64,000 nt of DNA. It comes from Melastoma dodecandrum (lineage: Eukaryota > Streptophyta > Magnoliopsida > Myrtales > Melastomataceae). Positions within the stretch are counted from its first letter, which is position 1. Each line of letters begins with the position of its first letter. Under the pieces are notes generated by a model, which saw nothing but the letters and a program-made list of their open reading frames with translations, did no database searches and was not told the origin of the DNA. Of the stretch, positions 32,969-53,041 are shown one piece after another. Where the stretch lies: positions 62,001 to 126,000 of the forward strand of contig JARUPY010000363.1 of the NCBI GenBank assembly GCA_029817715.1, given 5' to 3'. A program made the position numbers and the translations under genes.

Positions 32969-33806
32969 GGACACGGCTAAAGTTCCACCCACAAACACTT
33001 ACATGGAGTACGAAATTGTAGCAAAGTTTCATATTATAGTAGGAAACTGTTATCATTTTGTATCTTATTGTATCGCGTACGAAACTTGAGATAGTTTTAT
33101 CATACTGGATCGTACTGTAGTAAATATAGTATGATACTGATCATACTATAGTACGAAAATGTACGTGGGTTTCGTATTATAATACGAAGCACTTCGACCA
33201 AATACCAAATAATTTTATATTTTAGTACAAAATAGTTCCGCACACAAAGTAACTAGTACAACTCATTTCCGAACATGAATCTGAACCTGAATATATGGGG
33301 ACCAAATTGAAAGTTGAACCTTTTTACTACTTAATCCCCCGATTAAGGACCTAATTGGTAAATTGCCATTTTTTACTAAAAAACAATGTACGAAATGGAT
33401 TGATGTTAGCCCAGTTCATGGAGAATTACCCGATGCATCTCCACCGCTTAGGGGAAGATTAGTAGGCAATTTACCAATTAGATACCTAATTGGGGGAAGA
33501 AGTAGCAAAAAAAGGTTAATTTTCAATTTGGTCTCATATATTCAGGTTTGGAAAAGAAACTGCATAGTATAAAATAATGTCATATTAAAATATGAAATTG
33601 TTTTGTATTAGGTAGAAGGGCTTCATACAGATTTCGTATTATCAATACGAAGCCTACGTAATGTTTCGTATTGTATCATATTGTTGTCTGATCCAACAGG
33701 ATAAAACTGTCTACAATTCTGTATTATAGTACGACTCAAAACGATAACTTTATCTACAATTTCATAGTCCATGTAAGTGTCCATTAGTGGAACTTTAGCC
33801 TCGTCC
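32969..33806. mobile_element. Foldback/MITE-like element, near-complete inverted repeat
   Basis: The two halves are imperfect reverse complements over about 400 bp each. The left starts GGACACGGCTAAAGTTCCAC, and the right end reversed starts GGACGAGGCTAAAGTTCCAC. Both continue through ACACTTACATGGA, GAAATTGTAG, CCTGAATATATG, GACCAAATTGAAA and CTAATTGGTAAATTGCC. The loop is about 33,390-33,450. There is no transposase, so it is non-autonomous. No clear target duplication was found, so the superfamily is open. Confidence 0.8.
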
Positions 33807-34026
33807 AGATATCATAGTTAACTGTGAGCAACTGTAAGACGGTGAATTATCCATTGTACTTCACCTATTTCGTCATGAGCCTCTTTCTTTAAAGTTGATC
33901 TGCCAAGGTCCATCGCAAACTTAAACTCGAAATATTGTGTAACCAGTACTCAATCAAGAAATTATATGTGTTTTTTACAAAAGAAATGACCCCTATTTAT
34001 GCTAATAACTAATTGTTCAACAACTT

Positions 34027-34748
34027 TATTTACAAGGTAAAACGACATTTTGGGTAAGGTCGATGCCTAACATCGACGAGACCATACATAATGACAAGCC
34101 TAGAGAGAAACGTCATCGATGATGAAGAACTCCATGGTTCGTCGATGGACATCCTCGACAGCATCTACGGTTGGAGTAGAAGCTACATCATCTACAGCTG
34201 GCGTAGAAGCTGCTCCATCGACGACTGGCGTAGAAGCTGTTCCATCGACGACTGGCGTAGAAGCTGCTCCATCCATGGCTGGCGTAGAAGTTGCTCCATC
34301 GAAGGCTGGCGTAGAAGTTGCGTCGAGAGTGAAGGCTAGAGCAGCGTCGACGGTGAAGGCTGAAGCAGCGTCGACGGTGAAGGCTAGAGCAGCGTCGAAG
34401 TGATCTTCAAGACAAAGACCGATGCTTCAATAGGAGTTGGTCGACGATATAGTTTCGATACTCGATCGGCAGTTATTAGTTAGTGTCTATAAATAAGTCA
34501 GCACTGGTCAATTATAAACACACGACAATCATTCTATGACCCCGAAGGGCTGCTTGATTGTCAACCTAGCTGTTCGTAATCGTTTCAAGTGTTGTTGTAC
34601 GATGGTTGTAAGCCTTTTCTTTTACACTTAGTGAATCTGTATTCGTTCTTCTTTTACTTTTATTGGCGACCACATTTTCTTTCATCACTTTGAGTCCCCG
34701 ATATATCGCAACGTGTTTTACCACGCGAACACGTTTTTGACGACAACA
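34027..34748 (+). repeat. LTR1 of the short element, with minisatellite 34,160-34,400
   Basis: Starts TATTTACAAGGTAAAACG (TG mutated to TA). The minisatellite has about five 27-bp units (core GGCGTAGAAGCTGCTCCATC) followed by about three 24-bp units (core GTGAAGGCTAGAGCAGCGTC). After it comes a promoter-like part with CTATAAATAAGTCAG (about 34,488), a plausible TATA box, and the end ...GACAACA. Confidence 0.85.
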
Positions 34749-35534
34749 GTGGGAGTCAGAAACGAGTTTCGTATGAATATGCGAAATGTCAACACTTTTT
34801 TGGTGCGGTGAGTGGGACGATGATCCCTTTTACGACGACGGGTTTGTTCGATCGTGCGACGAATATTCAGATGAAGCCTTGGAAATGGCCCTCCGAGATT
34901 TCATATTCCGACGAACTATGAAAGTTGCATTTCGTAGTATAACGGAGCACTTGGAAATTACGATTCAGGAAATGGAAACTTCTCGTTTGTTGATTCTCAA
35001 TTCGAAGCTTGTTCGTACGGAAAACGAATAGATAACCGTTGAGGGTGATTCATTGGAACGTCCTCGGTCCGAAGGGGTGTGGATGCAAAAGGAACTTCCC
35101 TCGCCTCGAAGAGACGTCGATGTAGAGGGGGCTGCCCTTGCCCCCTGTGAGGGTCCGCTCTTTGGGGTTGAATGTTACCCCCTGATCGAACTTGTTTACC
35201 ACTTGATGGTTGATCGAGACGTCGACCAACGCACCATCGATGAGCTTCCACATCGTCAAGTCGAAGGGACAAAGAAGGGTGCCCTCGCCCCTCGGGAGAG
35301 GCAGTCCTCAAACGTCGAAGGTCACCCCACGATTGACACTGCTCTCCACTTGATGGTTAATTGTAACATCGACCCGAGTAACGTCGATCAGCCTCTTCAT
35401 CACATCGAAGGAGCAACGGTGACCATTCTCGTCCCAAGGATGGGGCCGCCCTCTAATACCAAGGGTCTCTCCTTGAAAGGCAGTAGATATGGACCATCAA
35501 ACATAGCTTGTCTTTGGTTTGGAAGGGGGAAAAA
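34749..35534 (+). other. Internal region of the short element: two open frames and polypurine tract
   Basis: A plus-strand frame at 34,786-35,031 (81 codons) begins MSTLFWCGEWDDDPFYDDGF and contains a helical segment EALEMALRDFIFRRTMK. A second frame, 35,053-35,553, is built from repeats: the motifs LAPCEGPLFGVE / LAPRERQSSNVE and YHLMVDRDVD / LHLMVNCNID recur, so it is itself an internal duplication of about 165 bp. Neither resembles gag, protease, RT or integrase. Whether they are expressed is unknown. The frame runs into the polypurine tract at 35,521-35,534. Confidence 0.55.
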
Positions 35535-36240
35535 TGTTTACAAGGTAAAATGACATTTTGGGCAAGTTTAGAGTGAAACGTCATTGATGATGAAGAACTC
35601 CATGGTTCGTCGATGGACATCCTCGATAGCATCTTCGGCTGGCGTAGAAGCTGCTCCATCGACGGCTGGCGTAGAAGCTGTACCATCGACGGCTGGCGTA
35701 GAAGCTGCTCCATCCACGGTTGACGTAGAAGCTGCTCCATCGAAGACTGGCGTAGAAGCAGCGTCGACGGTGAAGGCTGGAGCAGCGTCGACGGTGAAGG
35801 CTGGAGCAGCGTCGATGGTGAAGGCTGAAGCAGCGTCGACGATGAAGGCTGAAGCAGCGTCGAAGTGATCTTCAAAACAAAGATCGATGCTTCAACAGGA
35901 GTTGGTCGACGATATAGTTTCGATACTCGATCGATTAGTTAGTTTTAGGACAATTAACACGTGCTAAATGTGCATCGATCGGCAGTTATTAGTTAGTGTC
36001 TACAACTATGTCAGCCCTGGTCAATTGTAAACTCACACGACAATCATTTCATGATCCCGAATGGCTGCTTGATAATCAACCTAACTGTTCGTAATCGTTC
36101 CAAGTGTTGTTGTACGATTGCTGCAAATCTTTTCTTTTGCACTTAATCTGTATTCGTTCTACTTTTACTTTTATTAGCGACCACATTTTCTTTCAACACT
36201 TTAAATCTCCGATATATCGCAACGTATTTTGCCACGCGAA
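35535..36240 (+). repeat. LTR2 of the short element, with minisatellite 35,635-35,865
   Basis: Starts TGTTTACAAGGTAAAATGAC. The minisatellite here has about four 27-bp and four to five 24-bp units, a different count from LTR1. It has a 46-bp insertion near 35,935-35,980 (TTAGGACAATTAACACGTG) absent from LTR1, and the last 20 bp of the LTR are missing after CCACGCGAA. Confidence 0.82.
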
Positions 36241-37149
36241 TAAAAACTCCGTGAGAAATCTTCAACTACAAGGACGTCATGGGGATCCTCATAGATCGAA
36301 TTCACCCTTCAATAACCGTAAGAGATAATGGATTGTCCATCAGACTTCACTTAATTCACCAAGATCCTATGGAAATGTTATGGTCGAATTCACCCTTCAA
36401 TAACGGTCCACAAATCTCGTTATGGGTTTAGTACGAGCCCATTGGAAATGTTATGGTTGAATTGTAAACAATGTCGGTCATTTTTTTATCCAGAGAGCCC
36501 TTACAATTCAAACAATTTTCTTTTGCTTCTCGATTCGTTAGGCTTCTATGAACGTTACTCTTGGTCTTGGTTAATACATCCACAGAAAAATGGTTTGAGG
36601 TAGAAAAATTAATTAATTATATATATATATATAATTAAGTCAAAATATTAAACAAAAGGAAAACTAAATTCAATAGAATTTAATTTCTCTATATTTTTTC
36701 AAATATTGACATTTTTTGTTAAATTTAATAGGAATCCTTATTCCAAGAAATGATGCCAAAACAGACAATTTGTTCTCTTTTCATGGGAAAAATAATTGAG
36801 TAGATCCATTTTATGTGGTCCTGCAGGTACAATTCATTCGAGTATTTGTCACATATAAATATTTTTAATATTTTTCCTACTTGAGTCGTTTATTAATATG
36901 AGTTGTCTGATTCATTTTCATTGCTTTCTACCGGATCTGACTTCAGATCGATGTAATCCCATTATGGGATACGATATTACAGAATAACTCTTAAGCTTCG
37001 CAACAAAGTGAAAATCATATTTGAACACATTTTAATATCAAGTAATAATAGAAAAAAAAAATTCTTCCTCAAGTGCAAACAGAATCAAGTTGCATTAAAT
37101 TGTTCGGAAAAATTAATGAGAAACTTTAAAAATTAATATTTACCAATAT
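36241..37149. other. AT-rich intergenic DNA
   Basis: No gene. A 21-bp direct repeat (core TCGAATTCACCCTTCAATAA) occurs at about 36,296 and 36,384. There is a short AT microsatellite at about 36,618-36,634. Confidence 0.55.
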
Positions 37150-37700
37150 ATATATTATTATTTATTTATTTATTTATATTTTAATATTTTCTAAAATTAA
37201 GTAAATAATTTTTAAGGGGATGGATACAATAATGAAAAAAAATATATAATTTAGATGATACAAGAAATAAGAAGCGATAGTTGATTGATAGGGTTTGGCG
37301 TTGTTGGCAATTCCACTGAGAGAGAGAGAGAGAGAGAGTCGTCATTGTCATCAATAATTCAAGCAAAAGAGGGATTCCTCCGGTTGTTATTGAAAGGCAC
37401 GTAAAAATGTACAATGGGGGATACCAACCCAACTCCCCGTGACTCATATTTCCAAATGATATTTTCTACGGTTTTTGTTTTCTTCTCCCCAAAAAAAGAA
37501 GCAACGTGATGAAATTCCCCCCAACAAGTTGTAATAACGACGACAAAAGGAACTGGTCGACCCCACACCTCCTTGTTTTTCTTATTTACCGCTTAATCAT
37601 GACGTAAAAACAATACCGAGGTAGTTAGAGATAGACAGGATAACTTAATTTTTTAAAAAACCGATGTAAGAAAAAGTGGATCTGTGTCGACCCCATTTGC
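37150..37700. repeat. Repeat A, uninterrupted copy
   Basis: The second copy of the repeat found at 26,013-26,387 plus 30,995-31,255. It contains a GA microsatellite (37,317-37,338) and ends near GTCGACCCCATTT (37,687-37,699). It supplies the empty-site sequence for the copia 2 insertion. It ends about 360 bp upstream of the ion-channel start codon. Confidence 0.75.
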
Positions 37701-37912
37701 AGAGTTACCAAGAGAGACCAAAATTTTTTTGAAAAGTTTAATATTTCAAAAAAGTTAATACGTCAAATTTATTTATTTTTACAACTTCCACCGTTTCATA
37801 ACACAAATTAAATATGAAGTATTTACCAACTGAGATTTTTCGACGGTATTAAATCTAATGGAGAGATGATTGATTGATGCTATTAATATTTTTAACTTAT
37901 TTTGTGTAAATT

Positions 37913-37998
37913 TTATAAAAGAAGAAAAAACCAGTTAGGCAGGGTGTGGTCCACTCCAATAACCACCCCCCCCCCCCCCCCACCCCCACCCCCCCCAA
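37913..37998 (+). promoter_or_regulatory. Putative core promoter of the ion-channel gene
   Basis: A TATA-like TTATAAAAG lies at about 37,913-37,921, roughly 145 bp upstream of the first usable ATG. A C-rich tract interrupted by single A bases (about 37,964-37,998) follows and would fall in the 5' UTR. This is position-based inference only. Confidence 0.45.
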
Positions 37999-38063
37999 CA
38001 TCTCCATTCCAACCGCTTCACTCTAACCGCCTTCCGTCCCTTCTTCCCTCAAACCCAATCTCA

Positions 38064-46478
<8,415 letters not shown>

Positions 46479-47029
46479 AACGTGATCGTTGCATGTGTGC
46501 AAGCAAAACATTTCAGTTTGAATAGGAAGATGTTTGGTTAATTTGTCATTTCATTTCTTTAAATTATGAGTTTCTTTTATATGGAAATTTTTTTACATAT
46601 ATTTCAGATCAGGCTGCTTCACTGAAGGGTAAATATAAAACTCGCAAATGTATTTTTCCCCTTGTTCAGAATTATAAAACTCGCAAGTGTAATTTTTTAA
46701 AAAAATTAAAACTATTGGTACAAATGAAAATTCCTCCAGAGTGATTATTTGGTAAATATTGAGTGGAATTCCATTTGCCAACTGGGAAACGCGTGTGTCA
46801 ACCATTGGTCAGATGACATCTCGATCCAAGTGGATCCTCGGGACTACCCATGTACTTTCACTGTCCTCACCGTATTCTTCGTAAGACTGTGTCAGTTCTA
46901 AAGTGCCAAATCTAAGGGTAGCTATTTGGATTCCATCGAGGAAGAACCAGTCGATTTCTATGCTGTCAGGTAAAAGAGAACTCCGAGCTTTTGTCGCACG
47001 AACTCCTATTCTGAGGTCTGAGCACATCG
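46479..47029. other. 3' flank of the channel gene
   Basis: AT-rich 3' UTR candidate after the stop; no clear polyadenylation hexamer is assigned. A minus-strand open frame at 47,027-46,809 (MCSDLRIGVRATKARS...) has no family signature. Confidence 0.45.
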
Positions 47030-48540
47030 AGCCATCGTAGGAGAAAATCGATAGATGGAGCCCCTCTGCGTAGCTAGATCGACTCCATGAGGTTCACCTA
47101 CATGCTTGGACGTCATTCAATTCTTTGACACATGTTTTAAAAGTGTTTTGACAGTAAACAAGGACTATGCATGAGCAGCAAACAAATCCCAACAGCGAAC
47201 AAGATATATGATTTTTATGTATACACATGCCTATGAGAACGGACGTTTCTCAGTCTACAAGACTCCAAATGACCTCAAACCAACTCCAAAAGATGTGTAT
47301 CGAAGTAAGGAAGAGATACCACCTAGTTTTTACCGCAAATCGATACCGGACGAAAAAGTTACGTCCCGTTGACTAACTCTCCTGCAATCTGGCAGAGACT
47401 GTTCCACTCCGTATGTGTTTGCTTTCTCGTTCCATGTCTCATGTGATAAGTTAAGCAAGGAGAAGACGCGGGTCAGCAATGAGTTAAAGTAAAAGAGTGG
47501 CTGGGTGAGTAGGAGAAGAACGGAAACTCACCGAGAGAGTTGCCTCGTCCCAGGATGACCCGTGAACGAATCGAAGGGAGTTTGGCTTCTTCGAGGTATG
47601 GAGGCTGCGGTTCGTCAAAGCTTGGGGTCGATGGGAGTCGCCGATTTGTCGAAGGACGCCTGCTGGGATAGTCGTTGTTGGTGCATTTTGATGTGGTCGT
47701 CGAGGGGAGGAGGAGACGTCGAGGTTGCCTTTTGCTGGGAGTTAGCAACTCCGAAGCGGAATGCTAGAAATGGAGATACGCCGTAACATCCTTGGGGCTG
47801 CGACCACATCTTCCTGCTGCTGTGGCCGTCTTTGGAGCCTTCTTGTTCGCCTCCGATCTCATGACCTGCGCATAAAAGGGGGAATATCAGTAGCAAAGGA
47901 AACCTCCCGCGAGGCCAAGTGGCTGCGGGAAGTGGTTGTTCGAGCTTCGGCTGCGAAAGGAGTCGTTGTCGCTTCTATTCTCGTTCAACAGCTGAGCCAA
48001 AGGGCGTCGTTGGTTGCCGCTGCCGTGTCCAGAGGAGCTGAAGACCATCGCATTTGCTGTTGCAGAGGCCATCTCCAGTCGTGGTCGACGGCCATCGGGC
48101 TGGAGTTGATAACGAGGGGGAGGTTTCCGCGAGGTTGTTGAACCTACATTGGGGCTCATCGAGGAAGATAGAAAACGAAGGAAAAGGATCGTGTACCGTC
48201 CGATGGTTGGTTGGGGAATCGATGAAATAATGTTTTTCCTCCCACCCTTTCTCAAAGCCGATGGAAAAAACCCCCACTTTGAAACGAGGGAGCCGGCTGT
48301 CTGAGGTCGTGGAGCATGGGGAAGAGAATCCCATTGGTTTTACTAAAACGGGCAGCTTGGGGAGTGGCGATCTGGCAGCGGCAGAGGAGGAAGTCTCCTT
48401 TTTGCATAGAGAATTTTGTCCAGACACCAAGATATTAAATCCCCCTAGCGGAGTCAAAGTTGCAGGTGATTGAAACTCTTGTCTCATATGCATGGGGGAA
48501 TATATTGTCTGATCGTTTCCGCCGGGGAGGGAAAGCGTTG
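47030..48540. other. GC-rich island with overlapping open frames, unassigned
   Basis: This stretch is clearly richer in G+C than its flanks and has long open frames on both strands (plus 47,761-48,141; minus 48,493-47,975), none with a recognisable domain. The minus strand has Ser/Pro/Arg-rich text like a 5' UTR or transit-peptide-coding exon (LPKLPVLVKPMGFSSPCSTT). It might be a captured gene start, a decayed LTR or a host gene remnant. I cannot tell which. Confidence 0.35.
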
Positions 48541-50150
48541 TGAGTCAAACTGGGAGTGGGATAGTTCATAAAGAAAGGAAAAGGAAGGGAACGGGATCAA
48601 TTTTGTCCGGTGAGTGGGCAATTCACATGGCTTTGCCTCATTTTGTCCGGTATATTACGATTTATATCCTTTTGCATCTCGCTGTAAGAGCTTTCACTCT
48701 CCAATTGCCAAATTTATGACATCGGGACATCTATGAAGTTTTGTTTCCAATATCCAGGTTCTGCCTGCCGAGCTTGCGTACAATGCAAAGTCTCAAATCT
48801 GCATTTGGTAAAAATGATGCACGATTGTTATAGATATTTGGGGGATCTACAGTGAGATTCATTACAAAAATCGCCAGATTCCTAAACGTGACTTGTAGTG
48901 TACTCATATATTACTTTTCAGTCTCCAACATCTTTTCAATGTTAGTTTAATAACTCAAAATCATCCAACAAATGGAATCTATCTTAGATAGATTCAATAA
49001 GTTACTTTAAATGGAGATGAAACGACATTTGCTACTACAGGAAGAAAAAAGATTTAAACTTCTTCAAAAGGGTAAATTAGTTTTTTGAGAAGAAGCTCGT
49101 GTGACGAAATTAAGACTTATGTGTACCCATCTTGCCTCTCTAACTATAAAAGTTTGTTTTCATTGTCAAGATATGGAATATTAGCATATCATGGTTGTGG
49201 CTAATAGCGAACGAGTTTGTGACATTTTTTTTTGCGATTTTCTATAAATTAGGTTATCAAATTTTTATCCCATAAAATATCTAGTAATCATTCTATATAT
49301 TAACTATGTACTTTTAGGGTATGCGAAAAAAATTGGTATTTCAGTATTAATAAGAATATTCCATCACCACTAAGATGTCCCATCGTAGACGTACACTTTC
49401 TCTATGGTATTTGGCCTTTGCAGTTCGTCAAATAGATTTAGCCAAAATATTTGTAGGCGTATGTGAGTGAAACTCAATATTTTCTGAATGATAAATGTTA
49501 TTGTCCGGAATTTTAAACTTATCTTAGGGAGATGAAGCCGCGGACAGGAGAAATGATTTGTCTCATTATCAGTTTGCCAACACTTGTTTTTAGTGTTATT
49601 TTTTCAAGTAATGGAACATAGAAGAGGGGTTTTGGTTATAAGCAAATTTAAGCTATAAGACTTATCGCTTTTCATAAAAATTAACATTTTTTTAAATTCG
49701 TTTTACACTATACTTTGGAGAAATATAAAATACAAATTTTTATAATTCTCAAACTAATAAGCATAGATATTTTTAAAATTAGAAAAAAAGATATCTTATT
49801 CAAAATATGGAAATATTTAGCAATTTAAGCAGTCCAGAATCGATATTACTGCAGCCAAGCAACACTAAAAACCATCATCTTGCAGAGTACTTGTTTGAAT
49901 TTGGATGATTAATATGACTTGCTAACAACAATAACAATCACATCACAAGTAAAGGAAAACGACCAGGAAGTTCGTTAAAGGAAGTACACCCAATAAAATT
50001 GTTATGGAATAATTTATTACGACATGTATAAGTTGTATATAACCCGCATAGAAGTTCGGGTTATTAGGGTTTATATATTTCCATGGACGAAACCGAAACA
50101 TGAACTGAAATTATTTAGAGCAGGTAGCTGGGGCTTTGCGTGAGATTGCA
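48541..50150. other. AT-rich intergenic DNA, nothing recognised
   Basis: No open frame with a family signature and no repeat pair was found. The motif TTTTGTCCGGT occurs twice at 48,601-48,652. Confidence 0.5.
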
Positions 50151-50202
50151 CTCAGCGAATCAGGATCCCTCAATCTCATCCCCGTCGAGCCATTGATCTG
50201 AC

Positions 50203-50604
50203 TTACTTGACCCAATCATGACAACCAGACAATTGGATGTCGCTCTTAAACAAGCAGCTGCGATTACTTTGGATGCTCCAATGACAAGTATCACATACTT
50301 AGCGATGGACGTTGTCATCGTACACGGTAAGTGCATGTGAGGAATCCATCGTAAAAAGATTACAGTAAAAGAGAGTTGTCCCAATGAACGTGGTATGAAA
50401 GTAGAACCCCCACTGTTGGCCCTGGTGAAGTGGTACAAAGCCAAGGTCATCATCCGCAGACTTGCAATGAACTCCAAGGTCCTGTCCCTGAATATCATTT
50501 TGTATGACTACATGTTTCGAGGCCGCATAAGCCGGAGTAAGAAATGCGATGAGCCACAATGAGGCAAGAACCTCCTTATTGGAATTCATTTCATATCTTC
50601 TCAT
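50203..50604 (-). pseudogene. Plant self-incompatibility S1-family (SPH) gene with internal stop
   Basis: The minus-strand frame starts at 50,604 or at the second Met, 50,589 (MNSNKEVLASLWLIAFLTPA, a good secretion signal). It then reads HVVIQNDIQGQDLGVHCKSA, DDDLGFVPLHQGQQWGFYF and GTTLFYCNLF, the S1/SPH fold pattern of small secreted proteins (PF05938). A TAA stop at 50,299-50,301 follows YDDNVHR. Beyond it the same frame continues with VCDTCHWSIQSNRSCLFK and GCHDWVK to a stop at 50,203-50,205, exactly the expected C-terminus with its cysteines. So one nonsense change removes the last third and four Cys residues. The gene is either a recent pseudogene or encodes a truncated protein. Confidence 0.85.
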
Positions 50605-52420
50605 TTTGGTATTGAACTTTTATGTGTACGAACTGTTGTGGTGGGGAATGAGGAGGGGGAACCAAGAGGGAAAGGAACCGATGAAACATATTTATGATCA
50701 TTATTATCATCTTCCATTTGGGTGGTCATACTTTGGTTATCCCTCCCTAAGACTAAGCAAATATATTCCATGAAGAACGCAATTTTCCCCATGTTTAGCA
50801 CTCAGTTAACTCGCAGCTATCTTGGAAGTACTCTTTTGTCATGGAAGGAGTTTGCATTAATTCGGTTCTTTCTTTTGGGCACATGGGCACTTGCGTGTTA
50901 GTTTTGACAAGATTAACAAAGTTATTGCCTTGGAATTGGCGTTCTCTGGTTTCGAGCTAATCGATATTTATCATTGGTATTGTAATCCACGCAAGACAAA
51001 TGAATAACTCCCCTAATAAAATGGGAATTTTAAATTTAGAAATATTCAAGACCTTTCACCCGTTAATTGTTCCCTTCAAACAAAACAATAGGAGATGGAA
51101 GCGTGTTGCAAATTTCCAACTTCACTAAATTAAGAAGTCTCATACAGCCTTCGCATTAGAGATTCTTTGTCGGAGAACATTCGTCATAATCGAAAATGTT
51201 TTTGCACGAGCAAAACCTTCGGATAATGATCGTAGCATCCTTTATGGAGTAGTCGGATGTTCCAGTTGTACATCGTATAGTCTTAGCAAGCGTCTCTTAC
51301 TACTATTAATATATGGTAGCCTCTACCAGAACACGTGAATGTTAATTTTAATAATAATTTTTTTTATTCATGGAGTGATGTGACAGGTGCATATGTTATT
51401 TCCAAACCGAGCTTTGTTGTTTAATTGGAAAAATTACTCCAGGATATATGCCAACATTAAGATGCTAATTAATATTATTAGGAGAAACTGATAAGAGTTT
51501 CTTCTACATTTGAGATTTCGGAATCGATATTCCGGTATTTAGAATCGGGACTGGAAGTAAGAATATTCGGGATTGGGATCAGGAATTAAAAAAATTCGGT
51601 ATTTACCGAATTATCGAATTTTTGTTTGGACCGACAAAAATTTGGGCCCCCGTTTAACATTGGGCTTAGAAACCCATAGGCCTGTCCCATTATTCCTGCC
51701 CGACCCAATCGTCTTTCCTCCGCCCTGTCTCTCTTCTCTGCCCCGTCTCTCTTCTCTTTCACTTTGCTGCAGTACTCCCAAACTAGGTTACCCAAGAACT
51801 AACCTTGGCTGTGTTCTTACCATCTCCATAGGTTAGGTTTTTTATTTGGTTTTTGTCTAGTGGTTGATATTGGGATTGAGATTTGGGGATTGAGAACTGT
51901 TTTATGATTTTGCTCTAGTTAGTTTAGGGTTTGTGTTGGATTAGGTTGACTTAGACCAAGAAGCTGCTTTCCTCATCTTCCCCTACCCGAGAACTAACCT
52001 GATAAGGCTTTTCCTTTTTCCTCCAAGGTTGTCTTCATGGTTTCCTTTGCTACTTCGACATATTGGGTTTCTCTCGCTCTTGAAGGCCGTGTATTAGATG
52101 TGTTCTTTGTCTGTTTTTTGTATTTGGCTTGTGGGAATTATTGTCACTTCTCAGAGGCTGCTACTCATAGCAATTTGGTTGATGGTACCACCATTATGGG
52201 CTAGCTTCCTTTTATTCATCGAGGATTGCAAAGCATTCAACGTACTAGGGGTGTTCAATCTACTCGGAATGAATTTTGGGTTAACATGTGTGAACACCAC
52301 GAATCATGGGTGCACACCACGAAATCTGTGAGTATGAATTTTGGTTAAACCATGGGTGTTCAATCTGTGTAGCTTTTCTTTGTTCTTTTTTCATTTATTG
52401 GTTTATCGACTCTGTCTATT
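50605..52420. other. Unassigned DNA, probably including the hAT 5' region
   Basis: No gene recognised in 50,605-51,500. From 51,500, repeats of ATTCGG/CCGAAT (GAATATTCGGGATTGG, AATTCGGTATTTACCGAATT) precede a pyrimidine-rich part and the transposase at 52,430. Such motifs are common in subterminal regions of hAT elements, but element ends were not located. Confidence 0.4.
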
Positions 52421-52429
52421 TTTTTTTTC

Positions 52430-53041
52430 AGAAACACAAATGACGGGGGAAGGAAGTATTCCATCGATTTCGAAAATACTGCCATCAAGTCAATTGGATT
52501 CGACAGCAACATCTAGTAAAAAAAGAAAGTAAATGGCCCCACAGTCAGCCTTTTCAGGTGATTATGAGAGGTTTTAAACTCAAAATGGTGTCATGATGGC
52601 TGGATGTAAGTTTTGTAGAGCAGAATTGCGATGATACATAAAAAAAATGGAACTTCTAGGCTGGAAAGTCATAGTAAAGCGTGCAAAGAAAGGATTCAGC
52701 AAGATAATACAGATCAAAGTATTCTTGCATTGAAACCGGCGAGCGATCTTAGTGGAAACCCTATAACTAATCTCAGGTGCGACCCCGAAACAATCCGAAA
52801 GTCTTTAGCTAAGTTGATTATAACAGCTAAGTTGCCATTCAGACTTGTCAATCGCCATGAGTTTATTGAATTTATGTCCAAAGATTTTCAGTACCTTCAA
52901 GATGGACAATTCAATTTGATTTTATTGATATTTTCATCAGTGAAAAAGAGAAGTTGAGAAGGTCTTTCATAAACTCAAAGCAAAGAGTTTGTTTAGCAAC
53001 TGATACGTGGACTTCCTTAGCGCGAATTAATAACTACATGT
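52430..53041 (+). pseudogene. hAT transposase, N-terminal fragment
   Basis: Plus strand shows a BED-type zinc finger split by a frameshift (CKFCRAELR then NGTSRLESHSKAC, 52,605-52,680), the linker RKSLAKLIITAKLPFRLVNR with EFIEFMSKDFQY (52,795-52,900), and the catalytic start RVCLATDTWTSLARIN (52,985-53,030), whose D is the first acid of the hAT DDE core. The coding sequence is cut at 53,041 by the Ogre LTR, and no downstream part is found in the window. Confidence 0.85.

Larger units (their letters stand above)
34027..36240 (+). mobile_element. Short non-autonomous LTR retroelement, 2.2 kb
   Basis: Two LTRs of about 700 bp (34,027-34,748 and 35,535-36,240) flank only 786 bp of internal DNA. 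A canonical polypurine tract GGAAGGGGGAAAAA (35,521-35,534) immediately precedes the second LTR's TGTTTACAAGG, which fixes plus orientation. LTR1 ends GACGACAACA. No gag or pol motif occurs inside, so it is TRIM/LARD-like and depended on another element. Both LTRs carry the same minisatellite region. Confidence 0.85.

Noticed and set aside
34119..34403. Open frames encoding GVEAAPST-type repeats in both LTRs (also 35,584-35,868)
   Set aside because: Open only because the minisatellite periods are multiples of three; the position inside LTRs argues against a protein gene.
37902..38063. Upstream ATG at 37,902 in frame with exon 1
   Set aside because: It lies ahead of or within the TATA-like box and would encode a poly-Pro stretch from the C-tract; the ATGs at 38,064 or 38,097 fit a transit peptide better.
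47761..48493. A host gene in the GC-rich island
   Set aside because: Open frames overlap on both strands, and none shows a domain, splice-supported continuation or family pattern.
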